DNA of 64,000 nucleotides from Phytophthora hibernalis (lineage: Eukaryota; Oomycota; Peronosporomycetes; Peronosporales; Peronosporaceae): assembly GCA_012656075.1 (NCBI GenBank), contig JAAKBF010000014.1, positions 310,001 to 374,000 on the forward strand, read 5' to 3'. A program made the position numbers and the translations under genes. The notes beneath the pieces were generated by a model. It worked only from the letters and a program-made list of their open reading frames with translations. It did not search any database and was not told where the DNA came from. Below, one piece after another: positions 53,644 through 64,000 of the stretch (positions within the stretch are counted from its first letter, which is position 1; each line of letters opens with the position of its first letter).

Positions 53644-56600
53644 TCAAGAATGATGCCATCGCGCCACACCGAGTGATTCCTCCTCCAATCGAGCTGCAAA
53701 TCGCCCGCGGCGACGCCCCGTTTCTACCGGCAAATGTAAACAGCGGGCCAGGCGGCGAGCAGTGTTGACAAGCTCGACCTGCGACTGCAGGAAAGCCGCA
53801 GGACTTGGGTCCAGCGAACGACGACACGAGACTTTGACGATTTCTGAAGCGATTAAATCTGCCCCGTCTACGCTGTCTACAACAGGGGTCAATACCGGTA
53901 CCGGTATCGTCCTCCAATGTCTCCTGTTTGTCTACCGTTGCCTCGTCCTCGCTGTTCAGCTCTACGCTTGCGTCTTCTGCCTTTGCGTCGATACCCACTT
54001 GCCGTTCGTCACCGTCCGCGATGACATCCTCGTCGTCAACAGCAAGAGGACTCGCACTTGCGCTCGCCTCCTCGGGTGCTACGCTGCCCGAGCTGCTGCT
54101 GGCAGTCATGCTGCTGCCAGCTTTCACAGCGCTGTACAACTTGGCGCTCCGCCGACTGCGCTGCACCTTCGACCCCTTCACTTGAAAGTCCACGGCGAAC
54201 GACGACATGGGCTTGCCAACGTATTCGGCCTTGTGGATGCGCCTCCAGCATCCCGTGTCGGGCTCCTCGAGGCTGGCAACCATTCCACTCCGTTTTTGTT
54301 CGAACTCGCGGTGATCAACCACCACCTTGATAATGCCCGACAGTCCACTCTCCACGTAGCGCTTTGCGATCGGTGTGCTGTAGTCACAGGCTGGTGAGCT
54401 GTTGACCTCGATGAGCCACGGCTCTAGGTTCTCGTCGACCATGAAATCGTAGCCATACAACTCGCAACTGTTGTTGCGGTGCTGTACCATGTCCTGCACG
54501 CACTGCAACGACTGCACCACGATCTCCTTCATGCGCGGGTGCATCTGCGCGTCCCAAATCTCCGGCTTGCCCATTTTCGAGGACAGGAACTGCTTGAAGT
54601 CGTCCGAGTGCCACATGTTGCCCTCCACTTGCATCTCGCCATCGTCAGTCGCGTACACCTCGTTGAATTTATCGCTGTATTTCTGGATGGAGTTGTTCGT
54701 CAAGTGCACGTACTGGTCGCTCAGGTCGTCCATGGAGTACTCCTCCGACGAAAAACGCAGGTAACAATTGTCGTTGAACCACACTGTGAGCGGATCCCAT
54801 CCTGTAACCAAGACCCACTGCCGGATGTCGAATTTCCGTTTGCACAACAACAACGGGTTCTCGATGTACTTCTGTGCTACCCATTGGCACTCTTTGTGGT
54901 TCTCCACGTCGACGTACTCCAGCAGTTGGTCCAGGTCGTTGAACACGCGAATGCCGCGACCTCGTGACATTCCTGCGGGCTTGACGATCAAACATTCTGG
55001 CTAGTGTTTGTCGCTGCAGCCGGGTGCGGCTCTGGTAGCATGAACTCTGCGCCACCATTGATGTGGAACTGAGGACACAGCTTCTCGAGCTCTTGAGCCA
55101 GTTGAATGGTCTCATCAAATGCTCCCTCACGCACAGGCGAAACATGAGTCATGAGGTCGCTGAGTCGAGCTTTCTCCCGGTTGAACGCATCAGCCTGCAT
55201 TTTTCGGCGTACCGGTGTAACCGCTTTTCACGCGCCGATAACATCGTGTCTGTGCTTTTGCTCTCAACACCAAACGCAGTGTCTCTATCTTCCGCGTAGA
55301 CTTTCTTCTTCAACACCAAGGAGGCTCGAAGATGTCCGGGTTTATCCAGCGAGCAATTCGTTAGCACTTCCCACTGGAGATCTGTCACCAACTCATCCAC
55401 ACCTGTCGATAGCGGGTTATCTACGCTTTCTTCTAGTGGGTCGAGTTCACTATTGGTGGCGACAGACTCCAAATTGTTGCTCTCTGGTCGTTTGCTCTTG
55501 ACTTTCTTCCTAGCAATGTCCAGTACCACATCTACCAGTGCCTCGTTCGCTCCAATGGAAGCCACCCCTGGCACTTTGTCCTTCATCTGCAGACCCCGTC
55601 TCGTTAATTGTTTGAGAAGTCCTTCCGCGACACCATATCGAAAGTCCTGGATAAAGGTGTCCATGTCCATTGGGTCGTTGAGATCGTACGCGCGGGGGAA
55701 GCTCGCGTCGATATCGACACTTTGGTGCCACACGGCACTGCGCAAGTTGTGAATGAGCCCTACCTTGGTCGTGATGGCCGCGTTTTGAGAAAAATGGTTC
55801 ACGAATTGATGCTTCTCAAGCTTGAACGCCCTCAGCTCGTCGCTCTTCAGAGACCACTTGAAGTCAAAGTACGGCGACACCCTCTCTTGGTTGTAGAACC
55901 ACCCGCGTTTCTCAAGCTCTTCCCGGATGACAGGGTACCATCCAGTCATGCAAAACACCTTTTGGTCTGGCGCGACTCCGTTCCGCTTCTTCCAGGACGC
56001 AAAGTCTCGAGCTTCAGGGATAATTTGCACGTCGCGGTCTTTCAGTTTGCTGAGGCGAGCGATCATCGCGCCCACATCGACCGGTGGGCCTGCATTTGCT
56101 GCTCGTTCAGCCTCATCTGCTGCAGCCGCTGCTTCTTCTTTCTCTCTGGCCTCGGCCAATGCTTGCTGCCTAGCAGCAGCTTCTTGGAGACGTTGCTGAG
56201 CCTCCTTTTGAATTTTCTTCTTCCGCTTTTCTTGCAAGACGCGGGCATCTTCGTCCTCCTTCTGCTTCTGTTTCCGCTGGTCGGCCAACTTCTGGAGATA
56301 CTTCTGCTGTTTGCGATAGAAAACTTCACGCTGCTCTTTCACTCGTTGCTTGTGTTCCGGTTGTTCGTCTATAAGAACTTGGCTATATGATCTCTCTTGG
56401 TGTCGTTCAGAGTGCGATGTCTCCTCTTGCTCCTCGATAACAGCAGGAAGTGCTTCACCATCCGTATCTACAGTACTTTGGTCCTCTGCTGAGCGGTTAA
56501 TGGAGTCTTGGATCTTGTGTAGAACAGTTTGAGTCACTTTTCCCGCTTGCGATTTCGCGCTCCTTCTCAAGCTCGTGTTGTTCTTGCTCCTCGCGCTGCT

Positions 56601-57284
56601 TCGCTTGAATCCGAGCTAGATGAGCCTGTTGTTTCTTCAGCAAGCGCTTTTGCCGCTTGGCTTTCTCTTTTCGCCTTTCAGCGTCTGCCACATCAACTTC
56701 TTCGTTTTCCTGCGGCTCGTCCTGGGCCAAAATCTTGCTGATGATATCGTCCACCTCGGGAGACGTTGTAGCATTCTTCTGTCGTGCATCGGCCTTCTGC
56801 AGGATTTTGTGCGTCATCTTTTCGTGGAGCTTTTTCTTATGTCTCTCCTGTCGAGCCCGAATGTCCTTCTCCTTGCGCTTTTTAGTTCCAGTTCCTTGAT
56901 AAAGTCGCGGTTCTTGTCCTGGGCATGGTTCAAAGACGACCGAGAAGAGGCCAGGGTCCTGCTGCTTGACAAGCCTTGCCGTTTATCCTCGTCTTCATCC
57001 TCTTGACGATTGTTGTCGCGCTCCCGTTCGGCATCGTGCTCTTCTTCCTCCTGGTTGCATCTCGGAAGCGAGATGAGCTGCTGGGGCTTCCCCAACGCTG
57101 GAAACTTGACCCCGGTCGATGAAGCCGCAATCGGCAGTAACACTCGTTGACGAGGCTGCCTGAGACGACTTCGCTGCTGGTTGTTTGACGAAATGCCGGC
57201 GTCATTCAACAAAGGTGGCAGCAGTCCGAGAGTTGGGCTTTTGGGCCGACCGTCTTGTAGGCGTGGAAGAATGGAGCTGCTCAT
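53644..57284 (-). CDS. Tubulin glycylase/ligase, TTLL3/8 type
   Basis: ATG 57284 (M-S-S-S-I-L-P-R-L) begins ~450 residues of charged coiled coil. The tubulin-tyrosine-ligase-like domain follows: S-A-V-W-H-Q-S-V-D-I-D-A-S-F-P-R, I-V-K-P-A-G-M-S-R-G-R-G-I (ATP grasp), Q-K-Y-I-E-N-P-L-L-L, F-D-I-R-Q-W-V-L-V-T, V-H-L-T-N-N-S-I-Q, and W-L-I-E-V-N-S-S-P with the metal-binding Glu/Asn. This layout matches TTLL3/8 enzymes, which add glycine to axonemal tubulin, fitting an organism with flagellate zoospores. The frame is lost near 56890, 56545, 55196 (A-run), 54993 (TG for TGG) and 53890. At least the last-but-two are one-base losses in runs and the protein motif continues across each, so sequencing error is more likely than decay. 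Corrected length is about 1210 aa. Confidence 0.8.
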
Positions 57285-57618
57285 CGTCGGGATCACCAGC
57301 AGAGCTTGTTGCAGCAATAAAATGCATGTGTTCACTGCACCACCTCCCAAATCTCTCGACTTGGCGTACGTTTCAAATGCACTCGTCTGCTATTTGCATG
57401 AGGCAGTTTCTCCGTTTTGGTCACTTCCAGTTCTCTAAAAATTGGCGAGTCAATTATTGCAATAGATTTCTATCAATAATTTATGGAAGTGGATAAAGTC
57501 ACACTATGGGAGATCGTATTTTATCCAATAGCTTACGTGGTTGTAACTTTATCCCATCCTCGACCAACCTGGGCCTTTCATTTCCAAATCAGTGCTCAAT
57601 GCCACCATTTGTTCGAAT
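57285..57618. other. Short divergent spacer
   Basis: It separates the glycylase start (minus) from the plus-strand frame at 57619 and so probably holds the glycylase promoter. AT-rich near 57460-57490. No other feature. Confidence 0.4.
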
Positions 57619-57911
57619 ATGGCTGGGACACCGACAGTCACAGCGTCTGACGCGAGGTGCCACCGCTGGACAGGCTGGAGCTCAAGTTCATCGACAAGGC
57701 GCCGCGCCAGCTGATACTTATCTTCGACGAGCAGACGCTGGAGCGTGCGCTCGCATCAGGAGCCAGTCAAGTCGCGCATGCACAAAGCGAAACAACGAGC
57801 GTTACTGCGGGACGGTGGCTCAAAATCGGAGACTGTCGGGATACTGACAGACGCGCAAAGCACCTGAATGTAATGTTCCTTTCTCGACTGCTCACCATGT
57901 CGTGGTTCTAG
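57619..57911 (+). CDS. Hypothetical gene start, divergent from the glycylase
   Basis: ATG 57619 reads M-A-G-T-P-T-V-T-A-S-D-A-R. After one missing base at the GG of 57655-57656 the frame continues P-P-L-D-R-L-E-L-K-F-I-D-K-A-P-R-Q-L with good coding character to about 57765. Beyond that it becomes ordinary until the stop at 57911. This may be exon 1 of a truncated gene. No family was recognised. Confidence 0.35.
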
Positions 57912-58062
57912 CTATTGCGGAGCACTACTTCGACACCCGGGCTGCGTATTTTGCGTAACTCGAGGTATATCAACACGAGACGTGCCAAGTCAGAACATGT
58001 GTGATTACACTGGGTAAGTATTAGTATTCTTTCAGAGTTTGAACCTAATGCGTGTTTGCTGC

Positions 58063-58362
58063 AGGGAAACAAGTCATGTTACCCGAAGTACACAACCTCA
58101 TTTCCAAGCTGAAAGAGGCTCGTCGCGGAGCGACAACCGCCGAATTCTGCCCGGAGTGCTCGTTTCGGGAGTTTTGTTTCCAAGGGTAAAACACGGCTAC
58201 CGTCTTCGTGGATGATGACAAAGTGGACCAATCACACTCCAAACAGAGCGGATGCGCCGTTTCTTCGAGGTGTTTCCGCGTATGATGGTAGACGCCACTC
58301 ACAGCACCGACGACACACGCTATAAGATGTTTAGCTTCATGATTCATGATGTCTTCGGTCAC
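58063..58362 (+). pseudogene. MULE/ZSWIM-like transposase remnant
   Basis: The plus strand reads E-V-H-N-L-I-S-K-L-K-E-A-R-R-G-A-T-T, then in another frame V-F-V-D-D-D-K-V-D-Q-S-H, then R-M-R-R-F-F-E-V-F-P-R-M-M-V-D-A-T-H with the first catalytic Asp, followed by Y-K-M-F-S-F-M-I-H-D-V-F-G. This is the start of the catalytic domain of SWIM-finger Mutator-like proteins of oomycetes. It stops after a splice-like GTAAGT. The second Asp and Glu are absent. Confidence 0.6.
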
Positions 58363-58707
58363 GTAAGTATTCCTGTGAGCTATTGTGTGACATGTGTGCC
58401 TAATGGTGACTATGTGTACCTATTTGTGTCTTTTTGTGACTCTTTGTGTCTTTTTGTGGGCGTTGTGCTAAATGGCAGGACGACCTTCAACAAACGTTGA
58501 AACAAATGTATGCATGCTAAACGATCTTGAAGGTGTCATTGCTTGGCTAAATCGATAAGATGGTCGTCAAATACGAGAAAATATGAAACAAACAGACGCA
58601 TGAACTCGTTCTACACTTTTTCTACTACAGTGGTTACCGTAATTAATCTCACTCACATTAATTCTTGTAAGGATAGAAAACCTGGATAAACTTATACTTT
58701 TGAGAAT

Positions 58708-58989
58708 TTGAACGGGCGTCCTGGTCTTGATTATCAACCAATTATAATCGTTCCTGCATTAATCCAGTCTTGGAAAACACGCTGTGGTCTTCATGTTCAG
58801 CCAAACGTTCTAGTTTTCGAAAACCTATCCCTAGGAGTCATTATTAGCGAACACACGCTAATTACGGTAGCCACTGTGTATATTGCGCGGAATTGCGTTG
58901 CAAGACCATATCCCGATAGCCCTCGTACGATACATTCGGCTGAGGTACTTGATGCAGTATCTGCACGTTTAGGTATGAAACTAGTCTAA
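58708..58989 (+). CDS. Hypothetical ORF, unrecognised
   Basis: Plus-strand 93-codon frame (D-Y-Q-P-I-I-I-V-P-A-L-I-Q-S-W ... V-L-V-F-E-N-L-S-L-G-V-I-I) ending TAA at 58989. Hydrophobic-rich with no domain. It lies between the MULE scrap and the tandem array and may be chance. Confidence 0.2.
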   Translation: MNGRPGLDYQPIIIVPALIQSWKTRCGLHVQPNVLVFENLSLGVIISEHTLITVATVYIARNCVARPYPDSPRTIHSAEVLDAVSARLGMKLV

Positions 58990-59474
58990 CCAATAAAGAA
59001 TCATGAAGGAATAGTATGCGTGGTAGTACAAAGACAGTGGACTGGAGACAATGCAGCCTGGTCAGTTCTGTATCTATAAGACACCACCCTGTTGTCGCTA
59101 TCATCGTGCAGTACTTCCCACATAGCACGCAGATGTAGAACATCACTTTGTTGCAGGTAGCAACCAGTTTGGTCTACTCAGTTCTTACCGGATATCCCTA
59201 AGTCAGAGGTACATTCGAGCAACCTGAAACGAATGTCAGTCACAACATTACACTAAATGTCGTGTGTCACACACAATGGAACTCCCATCGCCGATGGAAT
59301 TGTATCCATTGAGTCCTTTGATTGGCTGTTGAGATCATATTCCGCCAATCTTTATGATTGACCAATCCGCTTACATTCAATGAAGCCACTTCCAACAAAA
59401 CACACCTTGTTTTAGAACGATGTGGTTTACATACATTATGTATCTACACAACTATTTCAGTGGCGGATGGAGAC
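58990..59474. other. Left flank of the tandem array
   Basis: No gene. CCAAT/ATTGG boxes are frequent (59310-59380), as in the Crypton 5' region. The array begins where GATGGAGACGAGATATAAAAG matches the later junctions GATGGAGCGAGATATAAAAG. Confidence 0.4.
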
Positions 59475-59552
59475 GAGATATAAAAGTTTAACATGTACTT
59501 ATTCAATTCAGTGTTAGAGAGATGCGTTGATCTACCCTACAAGCAGCGACAA

Positions 59553-60477
59553 CTACTTCTTCGACACCATACTGGATATCAGCACGAGCATGTGCTCACG
59601 ACGCTGACGCGCCTCTTCGCGATCGAGCTCGAGCCGTTCTTCAAAGCGGCGACGACTTTCAGCCTTTTCTTCTTCCTTTTGGATGCGTTCAGCCAACACC
59701 TTTCGCTCAGCTTCTTGAGGTGCAGTCTCTCGATCTCACGTGCCTGCTGATGCTTCACCTCAGCCGCAGCCGTTTCTTCACGTCGTACGCGCTCTCTTTC
59801 TTCTCTCTCGGCCTTCTCGCTTGCATGTCTTTCCTCGCGCTCAGCCCCCCGACGACTGTCTTCGACATCCCCTTCCGATCAGACTCCTGGAGGAAGAACA
59901 TTAGAAGTTACAGCATCTCACCGCTGGCCGCCGATTGAGAGGCTTCGGCGGAAGCCAGCTCTTTTCTAGCGAATTCATCCTTTTCGGGCGTTAACTCGCG
60001 TGGTGTTCACGTGCAAGGACGCGTTGCTCATTTCAGAGGCTGGTCTCTTGTCTTTCGCCGTCCCCGTTTTGCCGCCCATGTCTTCGTAGTTGTCCCTCAA
60101 TATTCGCAGATCGCGGCCGCCCAAACGATTAGTTGCTGTTACGAGCCGCTTATGTATCTTAGCCTCACAAACGCGGCGCCACGTTTATCTGCCAGAAGAG
60201 TGGCTCGAACAAACTCACTCGTCACACTTTCCTTGGCCAGGAATTGCTCGAAGGTGCCGATTGCCGTTGCGAGCGCGCACTTTGTGTTATCGGGGGCGAG
60301 ATCGTGGAGACTCATGCTCTGCTTCTGCTGGGTTTCTTGGGTCTTTCGGCTATTTGACCACTGGTTCGATGTTGCCCGAGGTCGCGAATGACTAGATTTT
60401 GTATGGGATCTGTCGGCTACCGACTCTATATTGCGCAACTGCGCGAGTAACTTGATTCTTGTATCAGGTCTCAGCAT
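59553..60477 (-). pseudogene. Array unit 1: Crypton-like N-terminus joined to coiled coil
   Basis: From 60477 the minus frame (112 aa) ends at 60139. It contains A-T-A-I-G-T-F-E-Q-F-L-A-K-E and L-L-A-D-K-R-G-A-A-F-V-R, aligning with the Crypton copy-2 stretch A-T-A-I-K-A-F-N-R-F-L-S-A-E ... D-P-S-R-A-G-G. Coding then continues in other frames, ending in a long Glu/Arg coiled coil (A-E-R-E-E-R-Q-A-S-E-K-A-E) that stops at 59553. In this unit the coil has an extra change near 59720. No catalytic residues are present. Confidence 0.5.
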
Positions 60478-60879
60478 ATTTGGATGGGCTTGCCGACATG
60501 ATGCGTCGGCAAAGCGTCGGCAGAGGGAAAACCCTACCCCTAAGAATTGTATTGGTAGAAAAGACTCCGATTCATTGGAAGAGACCCCTTATTATTATAA
60601 TTATTGGTTGATTATGTCAATATAATATTGAAGGTAGAATCTGTCTGTCTGCTTCTTCACGATATTCATCCGTATGATAAAGATAAGCGCCAGATCAGAT
60701 TAGATAACCTGTTCAGGCTTGCGAATCATAGAGTACAGACTGTAGGCATTAGTGAGATTCGTACGACCTTCGTGCATGGTCCAGAAGATCGTAGATGGAG
60801 CGAGATATAAAAGTTTAACATGTACTTATTCAATTCAGTGTTAGAGAGATGCGTTGATCTACCCTACAAGCAGCGACAA

Positions 60880-61804
60880 CTACTTCTTCGACACCATACT
60901 GGATATCAGCACGAGCATGTGCTCACGACGCTGACGCGCCTCTTCGCGATCGAGCTCGAGCCGTTCTTCAAAGCGGCGACGACTTTCAGCCTTTTCTTCT
61001 TCCTTTGGATGCGTTCAGCCAACACCTTTCGCTCAGCTTCTTGGAGGTGCAGTCTCTCGATCTCACGTGCCTGCTGATGCTTCACCTCAGCCGCAGCCGT
61101 TTCTTCACGTCGTACGCGCTCTCTTTCTTCTCTCTCGGCCTTCTCGCTTGCTTGTCTTTCCTCGCGCTCAGCCCGCCGCCGACTGTCTTCGACATCCCCT
61201 TCCGATCAGACTCCTGGAGGAAGAACATTAGAAGTTACAGCATCTCACCGCTGGCCGCCGATTGAGAGGCTTCGGCGGAAGCCAGCTCTTTTCTAGCGAA
61301 TTCATCCTTTTCGGGCGTTAACTCGCGTGGTGTTCACGTGCAAGGACGCGTTGCTCATTTCAGAGGCTGGTCTCTTGTCTTTCGCCGTCCCCGTTTTGCC
61401 GCCCATGTCTTCGTAGTTGTCCCTCAATATTCGCAGATCGCGGCCGCCCAAACGATTAGTTGCTGTTACGAGCCGCTTATGTATCTTAGCCTCACAAACG
61501 CGGCGCCACGTTTATCTGCCAGAAGAGTGGCTCGAACAAACTCACTCGTCACACTTTCCTTGGCCAGGAATTGCTCGAAGGTGCCGATTGCCGTTGCGAG
61601 CGCGCACTTTGTGTTATCGGGGGCGAGATCGTGGAGACTCATGCTCTGCTTCTGCTGGGTTTCTTGGGTCTTTCGGCTATTTGACCACTGGTTCGATGTT
61701 GCCCGAGGTCGCGAATGACTAGATTTTGTATGGGATCTGTCGGCTACCGACTCTATATTGCGCAACTGCGCGAGTAACTTGATTCTTGTATCAGGGCTCA
61801 GCAT
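60880..61804 (-). pseudogene. Array unit 2: Crypton-like N-terminus joined to coiled coil
   Basis: Same structure as unit 1: N-terminal frame 61804-61466, coiled coil ending near 60880. The start reads M-L-S-P-D-T-R where unit 1 has M-L-R-P-D-T-R. A one-base loss near 61000 (CCTTTGG for CCTTTTGG) breaks the coil frame that is open in units 3 and 4. Confidence 0.5.
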
Positions 61805-62204
61805 ATTTGGATGGGCTTGCCGACATGATGCGTCGGCAAAGCGTCGGCAGAGGGAAAACCCTACTAAGAATTGTATTGGTAGAAAAGACTCCGATTCATT
61901 GGAGGAGACCCCTTATTATTATAATTATTGGTTGATTATGTCAATATAATATTGAAGGTAGAATCTGTCTGTCTGCTTCTTCACGATATTCATCCGTATG
62001 ATAAAGATAAGCGCCAGATCAGATTAGATAACCTGTTCAGGCTTGCGAATCATAGAGTACAGACTGTAGGCATTAGTGAGATTCAGTACGACCTTCGTGC
62101 ATGGTCCAGAAGATCGTAGATGGAGCGAGATATAAAAGTTTAACATGTACTTATTCAATTCAGTGTTAGAGAGATGCGTTGATCTACCCTACAAGCAGCG
62201 ACAA

Positions 62205-63130
62205 CTACTTCTTCGACACCATACTGGATATCAGCACGAGCATGTGCTCATGACGCTGACGCGCCTCTTCGCGATCGAGCTCGAGCCGTTCTTCAAAGCG
62301 GCGACGACTTTCAGCCTTTTCTTCTTCCTTTTGGATGCGTTCAGCCAACACCTTTCGCTCAGCTTCTTGGAGGTGCAGTCTCTCGATCTCACGTGCCTGC
62401 TGATGCTTCACCTCAGCCGCAGCCGTTTCTTCACGTCGTACGCGCTCTCTTTCTTCTCTCTCGGCCTTCTCGCTTGCTTGTCTTTCCTCGCGCTCAGCCC
62501 GCCGACGACTGTCTTCGACATCCCCTTCCGATCAGACTCCTGGAGGAAGAACATTAGAAGTTACAGCATCTCACCGCTGGCCGCCGATTGAGAGGCTTCG
62601 GCGGAAGCCAGCTCTTTTCTAGCGAATTCATCCTTTTCGGGCGTTAACTCGCGTGGTGTTCACGTGCAAGGACGCGTTGCTCATTTCAGAGGCTGGTCTC
62701 TTGTCTTTCGCCGTCCCCGTTTTGCCGCCCATGTCTTCGTAGTTGTCCCTCAATATTCGCAGATCGCGGCCGCCCAAACGATTAGTTGCTGTTACGAGCC
62801 GCTTATGTATCTTAGCCTCACAAACGCGGCGCCACGTTTATCTGCCAGAAGAGTGGCTCGAACAAACTCACTCGTCACACTTTCCTTGGCCAGGAATTGC
62901 TCGAAGGTGCCGATTGCCGTTGCGAGCGCGCACTTTGTGTTATCGGGGGCGAGATCGTGGAGACTCATGCTCTGCTTCTGCTGGGTTTCTTGGGTCTTTC
63001 GGCTATTTGACCACTGGTTCGATGTTGCCCGAGGTCGCGAATGACTAGATTTTGTATGGGATCTGTCGGCTACCGACTCTATATTGCGCAACTGCGCGAG
63101 TAACTTGATTCTTGTATCAGGGCTCAGCAT
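62205..63130 (-). pseudogene. Array unit 3: Crypton-like N-terminus joined to coiled coil
   Basis: N-terminal frame 63130-62792, then V-C-E-A-K-I-H-K-R-L-V-T-A-T-N in another frame, then a coiled coil open to TAG 62205 (A-E-R-I-Q-K-E-E-E-K-A-E-S-R-R ... I-S-S-M-V-S-K-K). Unit 4 repeats the coil end (stop at 63532) and is then cut by the window edge. The frame changes are shared by all units, so they predate the amplification. Confidence 0.5.
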
Positions 63131-64000
63131 ATTTGGATGGGCTTGCCGACATGATGCGTCGGCAAAGCGTCGGCAGAGAAAACCCTACCCCTAAGAATTG
63201 TATTGGTAGAAAAGACTCCGATTCATTGGAGGAGACCCCTTATTATTATAATTATTGGTTGATTATGTCAATATAATATTGAAGGTAGAATCTGTCTGTC
63301 TGCTTCTTCACGATATTCATCCGTATGATAAAGATAAGCGCCAGATCAGATTAGATAACCTGTTCAGGCTTGCGAATCATAGAGTACAGACTGTAGGCAT
63401 TAGTGAGATTCAGTACGACCTTCGTGCATGGTCCAGAAGATCGTAGATGGAGCGAGATATAAAAGTTTAACATGTACTTATTCAATTCAGTGTTAGAGAG
63501 ATGCGTTGATCTACCCTACAAGCAGCGACAACTACTTCTTCGACACCATACTGGATATCAGCACGAGCATGTGCTCATGACGCTGACGCGCCTCTTCGCG
63601 ATCGAGCTCGAGCCGTTCTTCAAAGCGGCGACGACTTTCAGCCTTTTCTTCTTCCTTTTGGATGCGTTCAGCCAACACCTTTCGCTCAGCTTCTTGGAGG
63701 TGCAGTCTCTCGATCTCACGTGCCTGCTGATGCTTCACCTCAGCCGCAGCCGTTTCTTCACGTCGTACGCGCTCTCTTTCTTCTCTCTCGGCCTTCTCGC
63801 TTGCTTGTCTTTCCTCGCGCTCAGCCCGCCGACGACTGTCTTCGACATCCCCTTCCGATCAGACTCCTGGAGGAAGAACATTAGAAGTTACAGCATCTCA
63901 CCGCTGGCCGCCGATTGAGAGGCTTCGGCGGAAGCCAGCTCTTTTCTAGCGAATTCATCCTTTTCGGGCGTTAACTCGCGTGGTGTTCACGTGCAAGGAC

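Larger units (their letters stand above)
59475..64000. repeat. 1.33-kb tandem array, 3.4 units, continues past window
   Basis: Units start with GAGATATAAAAGTTTAAC at 59475, 60802, 62127 and 63454, spacings 1327, 1325 and 1327 bp. Units are nearly identical: differences are single bases and 1-3-bp indels, for example ACCCCTA against ACTA near 61860. Each unit holds one minus-strand gene remnant and a ~280-bp AT-rich spacer. The right end is beyond 64000, so the copy number is unknown. Confidence 0.95.

Noticed and set aside
53762..54397. Plus-strand frame opposite the glycylase C-terminus
   Set aside because: It overlaps the conserved W-L-I-E-V-N-S-S-P region of the minus-strand gene and has no domain of its own.
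55608..56390. 260-codon plus-strand open frame opposite the glycylase coiled coil
   Set aside because: Antisense of a Glu/Lys/Arg-rich coiled coil always gives long Leu/Phe/Ser-rich open frames; the glycylase motifs fix the minus strand.
59475..64000. CRISPR-like or rDNA array
   Set aside because: Units are 1.33 kb with protein-like content and no short spacers; no rRNA sequence was recognised.

Overview
The window looks like nuclear DNA of an oomycete (Phytophthora-like stramenopile). Support: GC-rich genes with no or short GT..AG introns, a receptor-like kinase with leucine-rich repeats and a TKL-type kinase domain, a tubulin glycylase expected in a flagellated organism, and a transposon mixture typical of oomycetes (MULE with SWIM finger, PiggyBac, Helitron, pogo/Tigger DDE_1, hAT, Gypsy, Crypton). 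The genus cannot be fixed from sequence alone.

Layout. 1-267 is the end of a GNAT acetyltransferase gene. 1.4-38 kb is a transposon graveyard: a 2-oxoglutarate oxygenase/zinc-finger pseudogene, a MULE, a 739-bp MITE, Crypton copy 1 inside a small spliced gene, a second oxygenase remnant, a broken Helitron, a PiggyBac, a Gypsy whose gag-protease and RT-integrase parts lie in opposite orientations, hAT and pogo remnants, Crypton copy 2 and a third Crypton-like element. 38.9-57.3 kb holds the ordinary genes: a LisH-cystathionine lyase (+), a seven-exon gene (-), asparagine synthetase (+), an LRR receptor kinase (-) and a TTLL3/8-type tubulin glycylase (-), with Tigger remnants and a 712-bp non-autonomous element between them. 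58-64 kb holds a MULE scrap and a 1.33-kb tandem array of at least 3.4 units that runs off the window.

The most interesting system is the Crypton family. Three elements (8644-10410, 34028-36871, 36864-38136) all begin and end with the same 8-bp core GATATGGA. The last two sit head-to-tail and share one core. The two larger ones carry, antisense at their 3' end, an identical 65-nt tRNA-like gene with Pol III A and B boxes and a T-run but no proper anticodon arm. Removing copy 1 at its core restores an uninterrupted 174-codon spliced gene. The tandem array encodes a protein whose N-terminal region resembles the Crypton recombinase N-terminus.

Caution on quality. Several otherwise intact single-copy genes (LisH-lyase, asparagine synthetase, glycylase) are broken only by small indels, most of them in homopolymer or dinucleotide runs. 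These look like assembly errors, so some frameshifts in the transposons may be artefacts too.
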